A DNA stretch of 64,000 bases from Rotaria macrura (taxonomy: Eukaryota > Rotifera > Eurotatoria > Philodinida > Philodinidae). Under the pieces are notes generated by a model. It was not told the origin of the DNA and did no database searches. It worked only from the letters and a program-made list of their open reading frames with translations. Shown here one piece after another: positions 39,801 to 54,100 of this stretch; positions within the stretch are counted from its first letter, which is position 1, and every line of letters starts with the position of its first letter. A program made the position numbers and the translations under genes. Where the stretch lies: positions 186,001 through 250,000 of the forward strand of contig OENT01000001.1 of assembly GCA_900239685.1 (NCBI GenBank). The letters are read 5' to 3'.

Positions 39801-41711
39801 TTTTCTAACCACATGTTCAGGTAAGATAAGAATTAATCTATCCAACAACAAATGTAATATTTCTTCTATGACTACGATGTTAAAATCTCCATTGAAATGC
39901 TCTTGAAACTCATCACGATTAATGTGAAAAAGTCTTTCAACAATTAGAATTCGTTCTTCAGAATTTTCAAACTAAACACTCGAACAGATAACACCGACGA
40001 ATTTATCTGAGCGAATACGTTTTATTTGAGAATGTTGAATACTTGAAAGTGCTTAGATATCTCAAATAAAGAGAATTGCAAATCATTCTTGAATATAGAG
40101 TTGTTTCAATTTTAAGTGAGATACTATCCTATTTAAAAGATGGAATACAATCTTCAGCTTAATGTATCTATCGATTATAAATATGTTTACGTTTAAAATC
40201 ATTCGAAAAATATATAAAATATTCTTTATCATCCGTATGAAATCTGACTTTGAAACTTTTCAGTCCTGCACAGTAAAGTTGATCTAATATTCAGAGGACA
40301 TAAGCCATCGAAAAATTTCTTTTTGAAAAATCCTTCTATTTTCTAGATGGTAATACAGTCGTAATTTAAGTTTAAAAAATGTGAACTTGACAGGCTCTCG
40401 TGTCGACTTGAATGTTTTGATAATGTCAATTTTTTTGAAGAAAGAATTTTTGACTTCTACCATAGCTTTTCATTGGTTATTTCTCATTTACGAAAAAGTA
40501 TCTACTTAAATTTTCAAAATGATCTGAATGACTATTTTTGTAATGAGAGTTTACAGCTATTATCCATTTCAAAAAAAGAAGGCTGGTAATTACAACTATA
40601 GCTGTACCCACTCGCCTTCTTTTTTTGAAATGGGTACTAGTAATGAATCATGGGAAGAAAAAGAAAAGCTGTCGTAATTTTGATTGCATTATGAATGTTC
40701 GAATTGATGACACATCTAATATTTACTGTAAAATGATGGATGTGCTGAAAAATTTCGTCAATAGTCAATCTCAATAAAGCATACGATAAAATATAAATAA
40801 TAAAACAAGTGAGTACCTGCTGCTGTTGAATTCAATCGTCGTTTAGTTGCTGCATGATTTCTTGATGCTCTAAAGATAAGGAAAGAAACGAATAACTTCT
40901 ATCAATAAAATAAAATTCAACGTACGCTCTGGATGAAACACGACCACCTCGTTTGAATTTTTTTCCTTTTAATACTCTTGCTGGTACAATAGGTACGGTT
41001 GGTTGTATGGGTACAGACGGTGTTGGTGACGATCTTGTTGCTAAATAAAATTTCAATAGTATAAAATTCAAAAAATAAAACGAACTCTTTGATATAATAG
41101 TTCATACGTGTATATGTATGTCCTATTGTATTATTAGTTGTAACGATCGGATGAAATTGTAATTCATTTCCATTAAGATATAATGTTGTAGGCAATTCAG
41201 CTGGTTCAAGTTTTGGCTGATGAATTAAACGAAGTGTCGTTGTTGTTGTTGTTGTTGGTAAGCGTTGTTCAGATGAATATTGTTGAAAAAAATCGAAAAA
41301 TTCATTTTCACGCTGCTGTTGAGAAAAAGTGTTTGAAAAAAATTTTTCATCAATTATGAATGAACAGTTATTGTTATGATTAGTCGTATTATTATTGATT
41401 GATGTTAATTTTCTTTTTTCATCATCGTGTGGTTTTTCTTGTTTTATTTCAATATCATCGTTTGAAAATTGTGGAGATAAAAAATCATGTTCAAATAATT
41501 GATCGAGCAATAATGGTTTCATCCAATCATCAGTATCATCATCTGTTGTCGTTGTTGTGACTGCTGTTGATGATGTTGGATTTAATAAATCCAAAAAGTC
41601 GTCATTTAAATGAAGTAAGGGAGAAAATGAATCGAGCATTGACGTCGGTGGAGAAACTGATAATGAACCAAATAGTGTCGGATTGTGCGAATGAGCGAAA
41701 TCGATCTCCAT
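36871..41711 (-). CDS. Unrecognised Ser/Thr/Asn/Gln-rich protein, possible transcriptional regulator
   Basis: Five minus-strand exons, 41108-41711, 40926-41040, 40817-40869, 38542-38940 and 36871-37238, splice in phase to about 512 residues. I do not recognise the family. Acidic/hydrophobic N-terminal segments (DDFLDLLNP, LLLDQLFEHDFL) resemble activation domains. A basic stretch in the middle (KGKKFKRGG, then TKRRLNS) and RSSNRRRVKS could be nuclear-localisation signals. Three sumoylation-type motifs are present (IKQEK, IKREP, IKQEP). Thr, Ser and Gln/His runs are frequent. No zinc finger, homeodomain, bHLH or leucine zipper is visible in the joined exons, though introns of 1303 and 1876 bp could hide one. 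The start is divergent from CCDC180 with a 469 bp shared upstream region. Gene reality is supported by consistent splice phases and composition; the regulator role is inference. Confidence 0.7.
40564..40633. repeat. 70 bp hairpin with perfect 20 bp stem
   Basis: CCATTTCAAAAAAAGAAGGC at 40564-40583 is followed after 30 bases by its exact reverse complement at 40614-40633. It lies in the 1876 bp intron of the unrecognised gene. Flanks carry TA-like bases on both sides, so a minimal hairpin MITE or its remnant is possible. Confidence 0.85.
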
Positions 41712-42180
41712 GAATGATCACCGGGGGGAAGGGAAAATCAAAAAGAAATTAAACCAAAAACAAAGGAATAATAAATTTTCACGTTTTTATCAATAGAAAA
41801 AGGATGCACTCATAAACGAACTTAGTTTATCACGGGTCGATAACTTTGGATAGTTGATGATATGACCCGATAGATGTACATATATGTGTATATATACGCA
41901 CAGACACAAACATACATATACACACACATATACGCATGGGTATGATAATAAAGGACGAAAGAACGAATATTCTTATAGGAAGAAAAGATGAATTACGATC
42001 GGCTTAGAGTAACCATTAAATAGGAATATATGACCTCTAGAGAAAAGAAAAGAAAATAAATCAATGAATCATAATCTACTGATGATTGAGACGAGTAGAG
42101 AGTGTTGCATGGTAACTAAAAATTCGAAAGATTTCGTAATGGTTAAAAAGAAGAAAATTTGAGAAAACAATTTTCATAAA
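41712..42180. promoter_or_regulatory. Probable bidirectional promoter region
   Basis: The 469 bp separate the start codons of two divergent genes, the unrecognised regulator (minus) and CCDC180 (plus). It contains a CCGGGGGGAAGGG block next to the minus-strand start and a purine-pyrimidine alternating stretch with repeated TATATG/CACACA (about 41876-41940). Promoter function is inferred from position only. Confidence 0.5.
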
Positions 42181-45100
42181 ATGATAACTCCAACAACTAC
42201 AGCTCCGATTCGAATCTTAACGAATAATAAAGTTTACAGGCAACTATTTGAAGCACAAGTATTCGTTTTTTTCTAATTTTTAGAAGTCGAATTCTCAATC
42301 ACAGAGATTTGTTTATTTTGTTTTTCAATTAGGTTCAGTTAAGTGATGCTTACAATCGAGTGCGAAACAATCAGTTGTCACAATCTGTCAATATTACATC
42401 AAAGCCAGATGGTATACCACTTGTAAGAAACAGAAAACCTCATGGTATGTTTATTTATAAAAGGAAGATTAAAAATAAATACTTCATCGTGAATGAAAAC
42501 ATTGTAGTTGGCGTTAGATTAAGTTCGTGTTTAAGAAGAGTAAAATGAAAATGAGAGAATTCATGTAGGATATTTTGCAGCTAAATTTTTAATTTGATCA
42601 GATGTAATTGAAGAGCATCCGTAAAGGATATCTAAATGAATGGAACGATACATAAATCAAGTATTCTCGGAGTTTCTTTAGATTCAATATGAATATTTTC
42701 TATGATCTTAAGAGAAATTTTAAAATTTTACTTTATGCTAGACCAATTAAAAAAGAATCTTAGATCTAATCAAAATCCAATATCAAAGTAGCGATTTAAT
42801 GCTTGAGAGGATGAATCAAATTGAAAAAATTGATAATATCATGTCCTATTCAGTAGTGTCAATGAACTCGAGAGCTATTCCGTGACATAGAATGTTTTTG
42901 AAACTGATCAGTACTTCATCAAACATGTACATTCAATAGTTCAACATTTGTGTTGATTGAGAGATTTGTATGATTAACTATACTCTCAAAAATACGAAAC
43001 TGAATTGTGTAGTGATCATGATTCAAGATTTTTAGCATGAACGTTACATACTTGAGTGATTATCATATGCAGCTTCTCGTGTTAAATCCATACGGTCGTA
43101 AGGGGCATCGTGCTGAATGAAATGTTCGATTATATCAAAATATAATTCAGTCAATGCAATATAAATATGAATGTTGACACATATTCGAAGGTTAAAGAAT
43201 ATGCGAAGGAAATTATTTTCTTTTTTTGAACACTAACATGAATATTGTTATACTGTCAAGCACCATTCTTATTGAATTGTAATTTGTTATTTTAACATTT
43301 ATTTTCTCATGGAAATCCAATCTATTTTAAATCATACAATATCTAGAAACAGGTAGTATAATTATCAACTGTTGATGATGTATGAATGCTCTCTGTATTT
43401 TGTTTTCTAAATCAATATTATTTTTTATATTTTTCTGAAATTCCAAAAGTTGGATATTTTCTAGTAATTTATTGATTTTCTTCATGGTATTCACTAGGAG
43501 AAAGCATTCGTCAATATTGGACGACATCCTTTATGTTTGAGCTCTTCTTAAGTGTGAATTATTCATTTGACAATTATTTTGAAGAAAAGAAATAAATGAA
43601 GTACCAGCTAATCGAAATATATCTTTTATAATATTCAACTTATTCTAATAGATTTATTCAAAAAAATAGTATAGACACAGCCGATCAGAAACATCGAGCA
43701 TACAACTTTAAATGAGATTTGGCGGTAAACTAGAGAGAGAGAGAGAGAAAAAAGTGTCAAAAAAAAACAATATTTTGCATGTGGGTTAATGAGAGTCATT
43801 AGATTTTCGATTCAAACTCATTACTACATGCTCATTGACAGTAATCCATTGTATGAATATAATTAAATGTGGAAACTTTGAAAAAGTGATTTAGTTCACC
43901 GAATGAATGCATCAACCCGAGAATACTTCAATCATTCTATTTGAACGATGTCTGAAACTTAATCTGCTTGTTTTTCTCGACTTGCCGAATATGATTTCGT
44001 TTTTCATTGATTCATGTGCCATGCTCGACGATTTAAGAGACTATGGAGTTATCAAGTAGATGACATCTAACGCATATTCTATATACTGCAATCATAAATG
44101 TTGAAACACGGAAGAAATAAAAAGAAACACTAATTCGTGAAAAACCGTGTCGTCTTCAACAATTCTTGAAAAACTTTATGGTTCTGTTTTCGAATAGGTA
44201 TTTCGAAGTTCTTAGATGATTGTATGTGCTATTTTCGAAAAAGTAATTATTTATGAATACTGTTTAATCGAAATAGAGGAATTCGATAAAGAATAATTGT
44301 AAAAAGAAAAACACTTTTTCTATCATTTTTGAATCCTTTTCTTTTATTGATATTTAATGTACTATGAAGAATAATACATCGTTGTTGATTATATTCTGTT
44401 CATTGAAATTTCATGATTATTTCATAGTAGTGACGATGCTTCTATTTTCTATGTTTGCTGTAGGGAATAGTTAAAAGATTAACTAAAACTTCATAATCTA
44501 TGTTTACAAGAACCGGAAATAAAATTCTAATTCTTTTTAGAAAAACAAAAAAAGAAATGGTTGACAAGTCTATCATTTAGTGATGATCAGAGCATAGATC
44601 CGATAACTATTGCGTATGATTGAACGAATATGTTCAAGTTCATGACTCAATTTCACATGACATTATTTAGATTCCACGATGAACAAAGACGACATCAAAA
44701 TGATCAAAAACAAGAATTCGATGAATTGAAGCGTGAAGTTTTCAATCTACCTGATAAAATTGAATATCGTTTGTATTTCATACGGAATTCGTATAGATAG
44801 AGAGATCAATTTCCTTTCTCTAAAATAGTTGAAAGTCAAAGAAATGAAAATCTTGCTGATGGTACCAGTAGACGAGGAAATATAACTGAACGATTAGCTT
44901 TCAATCGAAAACAAAAATATACTCAACTATGGACAGAACTACTTGATAAAATAGTGGAAACCAATCAAGTATTTATTAGCTGAACGAAAAAAAGCATCAT
45001 ACAATTAATATACGAGTTTCTTCTTTTTCTTTTTTTCCTCTTAAGAATTTATTACTTGAACTTGAAAAAATCACTCGACAATGTAATACATTTTATGAAC

Positions 45101-48100
45101 AAGGTGATCAAGGTAAAACTTGATTGAAATTCAAATTTTCTTGTCATAAAAATTTGTTAATTGTCTCATAGAAATCAATGAACAATTACAATATCTAATT
45201 TATCAAAAAGATATGGCATCATTAACAATCAAATCGTTTGATTATGCATTCAACGAACTTGAACAATGTCTTTCACCACGTCTATCACGTATTCAAGAAT
45301 ATTGTCAATCAATCGAAGAACTTGAATTGGAACGAATTCAAACAGTACGTGTAATTACTTTTTGAGATAGAAACATCTTTTACTTTTTTTACTTTTTTTT
45401 CCCTTAAATTAGATTCGTGATTTGTTTAAATCGTATTCTGAACGTTTGTATATGACACATTATTTATCTGAGAAAGAAGTTGCATGTGAACTAGAAAAAC
45501 AAATCATTGTTAGTATTGAAAATATTTAAACGAATAAAGAACATGAAGAATAGAATAACAATAATTGTCTTTATTGAACGTAGGAGTTGAATAAACAGAT
45601 ATTTGAAAATCGTCGAATTTATGTTGATCTTGAAGCAAAGCTATTGACTGGTGAAACAGTTCGTATTCATCGATTTCAAGCTGAACTTACAGATTATAGA
45701 AATAAATGGAGAGAAGTAGTATGGAACATACAGAAAGAAATTTTCATGTGAGCACTATTTTTTTCGACATAGTTGATTCTTGAAATTTCGTTTTTCCTTA
45801 GTTCTACATTGATAGGATTTAAATCAGAATTGGAACCAACAATTTTATTAACATGTCAATCAGTTGCTTCGAATATCAAAACGCAAACTAAACTATTCAT
45901 CGAACATATGAATTTATTAAAGTAATTTGAGTCTTATTTCTAGAATTGATTTAGAGATGTGTTTTTTTTTCTTCTTTAGATCATTTTTTCCATCTATATC
46001 AACGCAAGGAAATGCACGAGAATGGCATAAACAAGGTTATGAAATTGTTAAAAGTATAGTTGATCAACGACAAGAAATAATACGCCAAATAAGCGAAATA
46101 ACCGTTAATGAAATAACTTTATCGAGAAAAGAAGCAGATTTACTGCGAGTAAAAGAATAAGACAAGAAGAAAATATTCAAACAAAACGAGTACTTTATTT
46201 CTTATTTTAACTTAACAGGAAAGAATTCTCTCTCTTCAAGTTTATGATGAAGAACAATTACAAGTTGCATTCGAACGTGATATCGAACCACTGTTGGAAG
46301 ATCGAAAGCAGTTTCTACAAGAATCAGTGATCGGTAGAGCTAAAGTATGACAGATTATCTAAAATCATGCACGAAATCTAATATACGACAGTTTTCATAT
46401 GATAAACTGTATGAATTATACAACTGACTGTCGTTGCAAATATATATATATATTATGCAACAATAATATTTGAGCAATATCTTTCTGATTTATAACGAAA
46501 GTAAACATTTTAATTATGATTTTCATAGATTAAGATCACAGCGAATTTTCCAACAAATCATATTGAAATTTCTTTTCAATTTTACGATCAAGATTTACAA
46601 CATATCTATTTAAAAAATGTGAACGAATGCGAAAGTTGAAAAATGATATTGAATTCCATACAAGGAACAAAGTGATAACACAGAATTCTTTTAATTTATT
46701 ATTAGAAAAAATTCTTTTAAAATTATATGACAAAATAATCACAAATGATTTTTGATTCTAGGGATAAAACATGGTTTTGTAAGTCTCACTACTCTCGTTC
46801 ACTTGCATTGATCATCAACTTCTAAAGATTCGTTTTCCGTTTTTGAATATTTTGCAAGTTTCAATATTTCTCTTATTTAACCTTCCCCAAAGTCAATCTT
46901 TGTGAGTAACACAAAGGTTGGAACTACCGATCAGTAACGGCTAAGAAAAAAAAAGTGCAAAAACGGCTTAAAAATATATATATGCATGTGAACAGTAATT
47001 ACTAAATATTTTTTTCATTACGACGTTTATGGAATTCTTTCATGGCATTTTCAACTTAAAAATTGATCTAATTCGGATCTTCACTAGTCATATTTCTCAT
47101 AATTTCATGATGCATTGTCTATCAGTAGTCAGTATTATGATTTGTTTAATAGAAAACAAACTAACATGGTCTCATGAATGCATACTACTCAGAACGTATT
47201 TAGGAAATTCGAACTTTCATGAAGAATAGAATTGAAAATTTCCGATTTATATCACCATGTTTGTTGTCAAATCATTCGCATACAAAATTTTCTATGATCT
47301 TGCGTTATTTTTTAACTTTAATATTATACAAAGAATCAGCATAACATCAGCCAAAGACGTCCACTTGTTGTACTAAATTTAGATTTTCATTATATCGATT
47401 CGCATTACACATATAGCGAGCAACAATTCTTCGCAAATGAAAAGTAAAAAGCAACTATCTCAATGCATATCTGCGACTGTCACTTAGTTTTGTTTATTAA
47501 AAGTCAACAATCATGTATCTCTGATAGATACAGACATAATTGTTTTCGATTGTTCCCGTAGAATGATGGGCTATGCATTGCACATAAATTTTAATTTGAC
47601 TATGTAGGCCGTCTATGAACAATTAACAAATACGATGCATGAAGCACTTGATCATATGCAAGGTTTCGTTATACCTGCAGCTGAAAAATGGGACGATCAT
47701 CAGAATCAACTTGAACAGGTTACTGTAAATTTATTTAATATGATGCAAGAATGTCGACGACCACAGGATTCTCAAAATGAAGTAAAATTACACTATTCAA
47801 AATGTAAAATAGCGTCAATAAAATAATTCGATTGTTTTTATAGAAAAAACTAACCAGACTTGATGCAACTCTGGATGAAATGCGATGTGCATCAAATGAA
47901 ACAGCGTTAGGACGACTTCTGAATTCTTCTTACGAACAATTGGAAAATATTAAATCTAGGTAACACAAAACTATCATAGCATTGAGGAACATAAAATTCT
48001 AGTATACGCTTCATATAGTTTCGCACAATTTTATGAGACCGAACATTCCATTGTAAATAAATATGAAGTTATGATTGGTGATGAAGTTCAACGATATAGA

Positions 48101-51100
48101 AAGATGATGCTTAGTTACTTTCGTGCTCGACAAACCGATGAAAATAAAGTTAATGAGGATCATCGATCATCAGTTTCATCATCACAACAATATTATACAA
48201 CGTCATTAACACAGATAACTTATGAGCTTGAAGGTTATGTCAGTAGTTCGTCAGATAGTAGACAGCAGCAAGCTAGTCGCAGCATTGAAGATGAACGATT
48301 AAGAAAATCTCCGATGTTACGAAGAAATTCAAATAGTGTTTCAATTTTAAAAAGTATATCTGATGAACAAGAGCAATCGCAACTCAAAGCATTTCTAACA
48401 GAAAATCCAGGATCTCAGAGAGAAACGCCGACCAACGAAGTAATCACTGTACCATTTTATGAAGCATTTCAAATACCAGTCAATCTTGTCGATTCTCATA
48501 AGTTAAGGTAACCGTTTGCTTCTTGCGTATTCATTCTGAAATTTATTTTATATACTGTACAACAGCGTATGTCAAGCTTTTCTTGATCATTTCGATGAAT
48601 GGAAACAAGAAACAAAGCGCCGAGTGGATGCTATTATGTATTCCAAACACGATGAATTAGATAAGGAAAAAGATTTACAAATGCTTCTACATGAACCAAG
48701 ACGTGTCCGAATAGAAACTGATATACATAATGTTAGAACAGGTAAAATTCATACGAATAATCACCTCGGTTTTTTTTGGTCAGATGTCATCAATAAAGCA
48801 TGTGAAGAAGTGGGATGGAGGCCGGGGGGCGCGGAGGAGACAGCACAGGAAAGGGCGCAGACAACCAGGTCACACTGACATGAACGTTTGGAGAATCTGT
48901 CACCGCGTGTTCAGATTTTTTAAGAAAATGTAATTGAAGGTACAAAACGCGACAAATTTCTTTGTTATGAAAGTAAATTCTTAATGCATATATTCTATCC
49001 CTGTATGGTACAAATGTATGAATTCTGTTTCATTTCGTGAGAGCCTACCTAGTTATCAATGCTGAATAATTTATCGATAATCATATTCTTTTCATGATGG
49101 TGACATTTTTGATCCAGTTAAGAAATTTTTAGAAAACCATGGTAACACACTTGTAACAAAATGAGATGAGAAATTTCGATTTTATTTTCCTTTTTCCATG
49201 ACAAAATACGTCAAAATCGATTGATTTCTGATTGAAATAGACAACAATTAATAAAATAGATTTTCAGATTGAGAGTCCTTCATGGGTGTAGTCATTAGAG
49301 ACAACTAACTACTACTTTAATTACTTGAAAATTTTCATGCACAAAACTAGAGTAAACTGAACAATAAAATTTACCCTACGATTTATTCTTGTTGTTTAAT
49401 GCTTCAGAAGCAAATAGTTATCATCATAGATCACGTTTTTACAAACTATATTGAAACATCTTTAGTAAAAAAATACACTTTTGATAAATATCCCGATTGG
49501 TGGAATGAATGATATGTTAGTGTCTTTGCTAATAATATTCATGTACGCAATAGTTTTATTTAACAATGACTATGAAATAGAAGCCTTTTCATTCGGAAGG
49601 ATGAGACGTCCAGAGCAAATGTATATATATATATATATATGTATACATAATGATTTCATCTGAAATATTTCTTGAAACTAATGAAAGTCTTAGTGAAAAA
49701 TAAACATTGGCAATGTCTACGACTATCTCAGTACTATTTTCTTTTTAAAATAATTATTTGAAATTTTTCTATAATTGACTGATGATATTTTTGCACCATT
49801 GAAGTTATGCATATTTTGTTAGAAGGCAAATCTTTATAAAACTTATTTTATCATTTATAGTCGAAAAACAATACTGTGCCTAAATACACAAACCTTGATA
49901 ATATTAATTACACCATCGACCATTAATAATCATGTAGTAACGCAAAAAGAATCAACAATACCATTAGGAATGCTACAAGCATTCAAGCTGACATTCACAG
50001 ACTCTGTCAATTATGTCCTTGATTCATAAACTCAAAGTAGTCTATTTTTAATATATATATATATATATGAAAATCACATAAATAGCTTTTTTTTGTTCAA
50101 GCTATTTTCCTAATTTAAAACAAAGTTTGCTTAAAGTATTTCCATATAATTTTTCGTTCAAAAATTTTTTCTAACCTTCGAAAAAAATTTCCGATCAATT
50201 TATTTACATGAAAAATTTTCTTCTTTTTAGCAAACAAAGCAAAGGCTTGTGTCTCCGTTGTATCCCCTTTCTAATAATGGCCTACGATGAAGTCAAATAA
50301 ATAAATAACTAAAAAATCAACGATTAGACATCACTAACGCGATTTTATTCATCATACAATCTAATGTATTATCGAAAATTAATCGTAATCTCTGTCAAAG
50401 TTCTATGTCATGAGAAGAAGTTCAGATTCTGAACTTCAGAATCAAATTTAGCTACAGCCAGTGAACATCATCTTAAAGTACTCATGAGACTACACTAAAA
50501 TTCTTCAAAAGGCACATTCATTTTTATGATGAGTGTGAAAAGATATAAATTGTGGTTGCACCAAAGACTCTTAGTTTTCGAATCTTATTTGCAAACAGCC
50601 AATCTAGGGTCATCCGACTAATCCTATCAATAGTTTTAATGAAGGTTCCCGCAACTAAAATACAATATTAAAAAGAAAGAATAAATAGAGAATTTAAAAT
50701 ACATGTGTTATATCTTACTTACGTTGATAATTGTGTCTAATTAGTTGATAGGTCAATAGCATGATTAAAGAAGAGATTTTAGTAGATAAAAACAATACAA
50801 GAGTACTAATTGAACCAAATATTGATTGTCGATGCGTTTTGATATCTACTAAACTATATGTTGTTGTTGATTAGCTGAACTTGTGATGCATGAAGAACGA
50901 GTTGAACGCCACTTACGTGGTGTTCAAGAAACATTAGAACAAATCGATGCTGATTACGTTCGAATGGTCAAAGAATTTTCGAAATCAATTCAGACGTACA
51001 AAGAAAATATATTCGGCATGGAAGACTTATTTGTTAACGCAACAACAAGTAATCGTCTTTTAGCATTGCAAGATCGTCTCGAAAAACAACGTGAAACATT

Positions 51101-54100
51101 AATGGATAATATTCGACTAACACTAAGAAATTTCCGTAAACGTTTTGATGATATTATGCAGTATTTGCGGCAGTCAAATGTTAAATTTCGTAAATCGTTC
51201 AAGTATGATGTTGAAGATGAAATGTGTGCAGTATTTTCAATGTTCTTTTTTATTCATAATTTTTAGAACATTCTCTGAAGGTGGAAATTTTAGTCGTGAA
51301 GAAATCGAAATTCATAAAAAAAAACTTGAAAAAACTGTATTCCAACTTGATAAAGCAGAAGCAGCTATATTGCATGAACTAGAGAAACTCGAAAAAAAAC
51401 AATTAGATGAAGCAAACAAAATCTTGACACGTTTTCAAGAACGGTAAAATAAAGAATATGAAAAATGTTTTTAATTCTTCTTCTTGTTCTTCTTTTATTT
51501 AGTTTTAAGAATCATTTGGCAGATTTGAAATTTATTGAATTAACCAATAGGTGGATTAGTGAAACACAAGTTAAAATAAAAAGTGAAGTTGCTATGAATA
51601 ATCAACAATCACAAACTTTGAGAACACTGATTGCAACATATCAAGTTAAGATCGATTCAGTTCTCAATCCAAATTTAGATAAACCTGTAAAAGTTCTTTG
51701 TTCGTAAACAATGTTAAGATGTTAATTCATTTAGGTATCATCATCAACTGAAATTCGAGAACTTTTTCATCAAATTGTTTTAGCTTCATACGAACGAGCT
51801 TTGTATTTAAAATGTCTTAATAATGAATTAACCATACCGGCAGCAGTTGTTAATGCACTACAAGACAAAGGATTAATTACCGAAAGTATTTAATTGAGCC
51901 GAAGAAAATAATATTTTATTTTATTTTACTTTTTGTTACATAATTCAGAAACATTAGTTAATGATCTTCTTCATGCAAATACAAATGAAGATGCTACATT
52001 ATCTCGTCGTCCATCACGAGTCAGTATTGGTATAGGTAGTAATGCTGATGAGGTCAAATCAGTTAAATTTGCATCATCATCTTCACCCACAACGTCATCA
52101 TCTCGATTTAAAGCAGACTCACTCATGCTAATGAGTCTAACTGGTGGAGCTCCAGAAGATTTAAATACGATTTCATCAATACGAAGACTTCTTCAGTATG
52201 TTATTCAGAAGTGACATGGAATATTTTCTTTTCAAATAGGTTATTCTTCTTTGTTTTTCCAGTAGTTATGATGTACAAATAGAATCTGACGAAATTATCG
52301 AACCCGTTGTACCCATTGCTATAGGTTTGTATCTAATCGATCTGAATTATAAAGAAACTGATTTCAAATGCTTTATTCAAAAAAAAAAAGAAATAACCTT
52401 AATCAAAATTGTACATAAGCAACTGCTTATCTGATCATCGTTCTCTAGGATAGATGTATCAGTTTCGATAGACAGATCATAAACCATACTGATGCTTATC
52501 TCCATGGATTACAATTTAAAAAAAAGATACAATCGAACTTTAATTTTATATTATAGATACTATAGTGCTAACAATAGATCACATATCGAAACAATAACTT
52601 CGCCCCTCTAAAATTACAAGAAGCAAATAAAATACTAAATATGATTTTGAAGACGTACATAAAAATACACTGATTATATCATATAAGTATTGTAAATTAA
52701 AAGATTAGAGAATTGATCAGTATGCCATATAGTGTTCGGTAACTATGAAATTTGCTCGCTTAACTGATACTTTGCTTAGAATAAATCGATGCTTTGGCTA
52801 GTTTAGATGTGACTATGATTGTGTCTGTTTTTGTTTACAATTTTAAGCTGCTAGTATCACAATAGACGTAACTATGACTATGAACCTCAATGGTTCTGTA
52901 TAAATATTAATGTTAAAATGCCACTAACAGTACCGACTTCGACATTTACACTTTATGCCATAGATAATGCACCTAGAACATCAATAGTACAAGAAAAATC
53001 TTACGTTGTACACATCGAACTTTTATTTGAAGTGCATAGAAAGTTGTGATGACATTTGCTGACAAGTTATTTCATAATTATAGCTTTCCTAATAAAATGA
53101 CTAGTTCTCTATATCACATGTGTTTCTTACGCTGTGCTAGGTCTATCTATTAAAGATGGTGCACGTGGACAACATTCAACGTTGATCAGATTCGTTGTAA
53201 AAATGAGAGTGAACACTGTGTTTCTAATTTGATTATTCTCAATAGAAACCTTTTAAAAATTCATCTTTCAGTTCAAAGAAAAGATAGTTTACACAATTTG
53301 GATCGCATATTATTAAAAGCAATGCCAGTGTGTTAAATATATCATTGAACGGTAGTGCGACTGTTAATGTTGATTCCGTAGTCAAGCATACGAATACTGA
53401 TCTAATTGATTTATATTGAGAATAAAAACTACTGAGACAAAATAGTAAATATTTTGTTGAAATTGCTTCAAAATAAAATAAAAGTTTGAGAAATCAGTAG
53501 TTGCTACCTTTGGGCGGCTATTTCACCATCCTTTTTTATTAGAAATGAAGAGAAGACATTCTATCATATATCGAATGGACCGAACGGTTGGATCATTGTA
53601 ATAATCCATGCGTATTTGAATGAATGTCACTATCAACCATAGCCGCGTCATTAGTTGTGTATAGATACGGTGTTTGCTGCACAATTAGATTCTCGTTGTT
53701 GATTTTCTGAATGCATACTTTTTCTTTCAGAAATGAATTCGCGTCCAATGATTTCTGATTCACCAACATCATCGTCGCATAAAAAGAAAACAAAACAAAA
53801 TGAAAAAAATCGAAGTTCATCAAATAAAGAGTTCAGATCTATTTTTCTTTATTTTGTAATAATATATGAATAGAATCGTGTAGAGCTTCTTTTCATAGAT
53901 CGTCAACAGATGAAGCAGGATCAAGTACTCGCCAAGATCGTCCGTCTCGTGCTCGAACACGCGATGAAATCTATAAACTTTATTGTGCATTCGGAGAACA
54001 AAAGAATCCTAATCGAGATTTTCTATCTAACATATTAAATATTCTACGAGATTCTACAGAAGGTTTACTTTCAAATTCTGAAGTAAACTCATACCATGAT

